A stretch of 64,000 nucleotides of DNA, from assembly GCA_027919835.1 (NCBI GenBank), contig JANVFP010000006.1:1302001-1366000 (forward strand), read 5' to 3'. Positions 61,401 to 64,000 of the stretch are shown here, piece after piece. A program made the position numbers and the translations under genes. Under the pieces are notes generated by a model, which worked only from the letters and a program-made list of their open reading frames with translations, made no database searches and was not told the origin of the DNA. How positions within the stretch are numbered: position 1 is the stretch's first letter; every line of letters starts with the position of its first letter. The stretch comes from Lentinula raphanica (taxonomy: Eukaryota > Basidiomycota > Agaricomycetes > Agaricales > Omphalotaceae).

Positions 61401-62100
61401 AAGACTTGAACAAGCGCGAATCCTTGTCAAGAACGAATTCCAATGCCAACATGTTCCAAATGCTCCAGAACGTCGAGGCGACTGAACTTGCCACGAAGAC
61501 CAGCCGACCACCTAGTCGTAAAGCGAGTGTTGATTTGGGGCCAGGCGGTGCACCAGAGCCAGCCCCTCAACGGAAACGCTTGAACTTGTTGCCCAGAACG
61601 AAGCCTGTTGACCAGGACTCCGCTCCTCAGCACGAACCAGAATCGGATTCCGAAGAGGGAGCCGGCGATGAAGTTGAACAGGAGATGTCGGAACAAGAGG
61701 CTAAGAAAAAGATATCTGAGGATGTCAAGGAGTTCTTTGCTGTCCGGAACATTGACGAGGCCGAAGTCTCTTTCGAAAAGCTTCCATCGAATCATCATCA
61801 CTCTCTTGTCGACAAGACAAGCTTGTCAACCATGCTATTGAATCTAAGGAAGCCGATGCAAGGTTGGTCGGTGATCTCTTCCAACGAGCTGCCTCGAAAC
61901 AGCTTTGTTCGTCGTCGGCGCTGGAGGAAGGCTTTTTGGGCGTCGCAGAGTTCTTGGACGATATTGCCATAGATGCTCCGAAGGCTACTGATCTTCTAGC
62001 TATAATGATCAAAGGTGCGGACCTTGGTGAGGAGCAACGGACAAATATCGCCTCGAAATCCGTCGAGAGTGGGGATAAACTCCTCAAGCTCTCATCATAG
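58440..62100 (+). pseudogene. eIF4G pseudogene (near full length, broken)
   Basis: Pieces of a basidiomycete eIF4G appear in order: SRRPSTLGPGVPIKYGLSIP, SAPSKPKMDVERFF, YDREFLLQFMNICKENPDNL, the MIF4G domain (LLNKLTMERFDSISDQIIAR, TYARLCRKMMEQISPRVQDD), AAQKAKRQGLGLIKFIGELF, VAPTTIAKVHEA, MTFGPSSVFAGKK and an MA3-like end (EEGFLGVAEFLDDIAIDAPK). It is disabled. Several frameshifts and stops lie at 59050-59420. A TAG at 60823-60825 sits inside the conserved LT(E)RIMHECVKK region, and a deletion with frame change occurs near 60940-60950. Introns are retained, so it arose by DNA duplication, not from cDNA. A working eIF4G must exist elsewhere. Confidence 0.85.
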
Positions 62101-62488
62101 ACACTCGCTCATACTATACATACTTCACTGCTTTCATCGACGGTCGTTGGTTCATCTGTTTATTACCTTTGCATCATATGTGTTTTCTTCCTTTTTATTT
62201 GATTTTACATACCATTTCATTCTTGTGCTGCAGATTGTTTATTATCATAGTGTAGTGTATAGCATTTGAGTTTATCAAGAGAGTTAGTCTCTAATAGAAT
62301 CTCGAACTTGTATCCTGCATTGAGAAAGCAAGTCTTGACAGAGGTCAGGGGTGAGATTATTTCGTCATCGCAATACATAGTAGCCCATCAGTCTTGGCAA
62401 CATTTTCTTTTTCTCCTCTGTGCCACCATTCTTCTTCGTTCCCCCTCTAGGGGTGACTTTTGCTATAGTTGTAATCTAGCAGCTGTCC

Positions 62489-63615
62489 ATGCTATCATCT
62501 ATCAAGCGGCATCTCAATTTTTATCGCATTCATATATTATTCTTGTAAGTGCTTTTTGGCTTCTAGTCTCAAACCAGCCGCTCAAGAATTTCGTTCAGCA
62601 CTTTCACTCCTTTAATATTCTCTGCTATATTCTACGCAAGTAATGGTCGCTTCAAGATCAGCTATATCGATGCTTTATTCAATTGCGTTAGCGCAATGAC
62701 GGTTTGCGGTTTGGCGACGGTTGATTTGAGCTCTTTGACACCGTGGCAGCAAGTTATTTTGTTTATCCAGATGTGTCTTGGAAGTCCAGTGCGTATCGTG
62801 CTCATTGCTTCGCATCTCAACTCTTACTTCCCTCCACTAGGTCCTTGTATCATGGGTGATTGTGTACATTCGAAAGTGAGCCAGTCTTCTACGTCTTTGA
62901 CGCTTCCTCAATATCTCTTGGAACACAGGTATTATTTTGAACGGAAATTCGAACACATCATCGAATCTGCTGCAAATCGCAAGGAAGTATCCGCACCAAG
63001 CGATCTGGAGCAAAAGAGCATGATCATTCGCTGGAGTCGTTCGCTCATCAGTTTACTTATGGGCCGCAAACGGGCAGGACTTCCGATAAAGCGACAAGAC
63101 AGTACGGAATCTTCTGGCGAAAAAAGTCGAAAAATTCCCAAGAAGCTTCGGACCGATATGATCAGGCGAATGGATGATGCACCCAAATTGGTCAATCCTA
63201 GTGGGTGGATTAGTGAGGGAGACAGGATACGTGTTGGGAACATCCGGTCGCCTTCAAGAAGCCGGTCTCCTCCCTCAGATACTCCACAAGACAATCCACC
63301 TCCAGTCAAAGGGTGAGTGTAGTGTTCATTCAAAAAGCATATACTCATTATTCCAGAATCATGGCACGCCGCCTGTCAGATCCTGGCACTCCATCTAGGC
63401 CTTCGTCACCTCAAGGACATGCTAGTGAGCTGCTTTTGTTCCGACCGTCTCCATTCTCATCATTAACCAATCACAGCGTCATTTCGTAGTGTCGATACAG
63501 TTGCACCCAAAACCACCAAGTTCACCCGAACACCTACAGTGGAATTCAGTACCGCGCTTCCTCGTCGCCGTGCACGTATAGAGCCACTACAAGAGGAAGA
63601 TTTGACCCGACCTAC
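62489..63615 (+). pseudogene. TRK1: TRK potassium transporter, 5' fragment only
   Basis: The N-terminal part of a TRK/KtrB-type K+ transporter, truncated at about 63615. It reads MLSSIKRHLNFYRIHILFF (first membrane segment), FSAIFYASNGRFKISYIDAL, then the first pore-loop region with AMTVCGLATVDLSSLTPWQQ, VILFIQMCLGSPVLVSWVIV and RKYYFERKFEHIIESAA. A long basic/Ser-rich cytosolic loop follows (IPKKLRTDMIRRMDDAPKLV, RRRARIEPLQEEDLTR). Introns and frame are intact in this part, so the break is the truncation itself: the sequence switches abruptly to eIF4G DNA. Most membrane segments are lost. Confidence 0.85.
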
Positions 63616-63616
63616 C

Positions 63617-64000
63617 ACAACATGTTCCAAATGCTCCAGAACGTCGAGGCGGCTGAACTTGCCACAAAGACCAGCCGACCACCTAGTCGTAAAGCGAGTG
63701 TTGATTTGGGGCCAGGCGGTGCACCAGAGCCAGCCCCTCAACGGAAACGCTTGAACTTGTTGCCCAGAACGAAACCTGTTGAGTAGGACTAGGTAGGACT
63801 CCGCTCCTCAGCACGAGCCTGAATCCGATTCCGAAGAGGGAGCCGGCGATGAAGCTGAGCAGGAGATGTCGGAAGAAAACGTGAAGAATCCAAGGAAGCT
63901 GATGCAAGGTTGGTCGATGATCTCTTCCAACGAGCTGCCTCGAAGCAGCTTTGTTCGTCTTCGGCGCTGGAGAAAGCCTTTTTGGGCGTGGCAGAGTTTT
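63617..64000 (+). pseudogene. Second eIF4G fragment, joined to TRK
   Basis: From CATGTTCCAAATGCTCCAGA on, the DNA is a near-copy of 61450 onwards of the eIF4G pseudogene. The same CCAGCCGACCACCTAGTCGT and GAACTTGTTGCCCAGAACGA occur, with an insertion of TAGGTAGGACT-type sequence and a deletion of about 150 bp equivalent to 61695-61840. It continues off the window end. Not translatable in one frame. Confidence 0.9.

Overview
The window looks like nuclear DNA of a mushroom-forming basidiomycete (Agaricomycete). Genes carry many short GT-AG introns of about 45-60 nt. The gene set is fungal: chitin synthase, HsbA-like and CON-6 proteins, Cdc4-type myosin light chain, CAF-1 and complex I. Several Tet/JBP-like dioxygenase genes, a signature of Agaricomycete genomes, are also present. 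All models below were assembled by eye from splice signals and reading frame.

Region 1 (1-33.0 kb) is conserved, gene-dense housekeeping DNA. In order: the 5' end of replication factor C (RFC2), divergent from CAF-1 large subunit; a CON-6 protein; an H15 (linker-histone fold) protein divergent from a 25-exon gene that resembles meiotic axis core proteins (Red1/SYCP2/Asy); a division-1 chitin synthase; a stand-alone adenylation enzyme; an HsbA-like secreted protein; the 24-kDa subunit of complex I; a bestrophin-like channel; glutamate decarboxylase; essential myosin light chain; and a PAC1-like proteasome chaperone. Three divergent promoters stand out. Two of them carry ACGCGT (MCB) elements, and the third serves two genes whose first coding exon is only the ATG.

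Region 2 (33.4-39.9 kb) holds three head-to-tail duplicated units of about 2.4 kb. Each encodes a divergent small secreted protein of one unrecognised family, all on the minus strand. The non-coding 5' flanks are much more alike than the proteins.

Region 3 (40-64 kb) is accessory and rearranged. It contains a HECT-ligase-like gene with one frameshift, an Hsp20-like gene, a decayed Tet/JBP-like dioxygenase gene, an eight-unit 92-bp minisatellite, a wrecked alpha-1,3-glucan synthase pseudogene, an intact GIY-YIG (T5orf172-type) gene, a poorly understood gene with a duplicated exon, a second and intact Tet/JBP-like gene, a near full-length eIF4G pseudogene, and a TRK potassium transporter 5' fragment joined to a second eIF4G fragment at the window end.

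The most interesting parts are the meiotic-axis candidate, the two Tet/JBP-like dioxygenases in a pseudogene-rich block, and the secreted-protein triplet.
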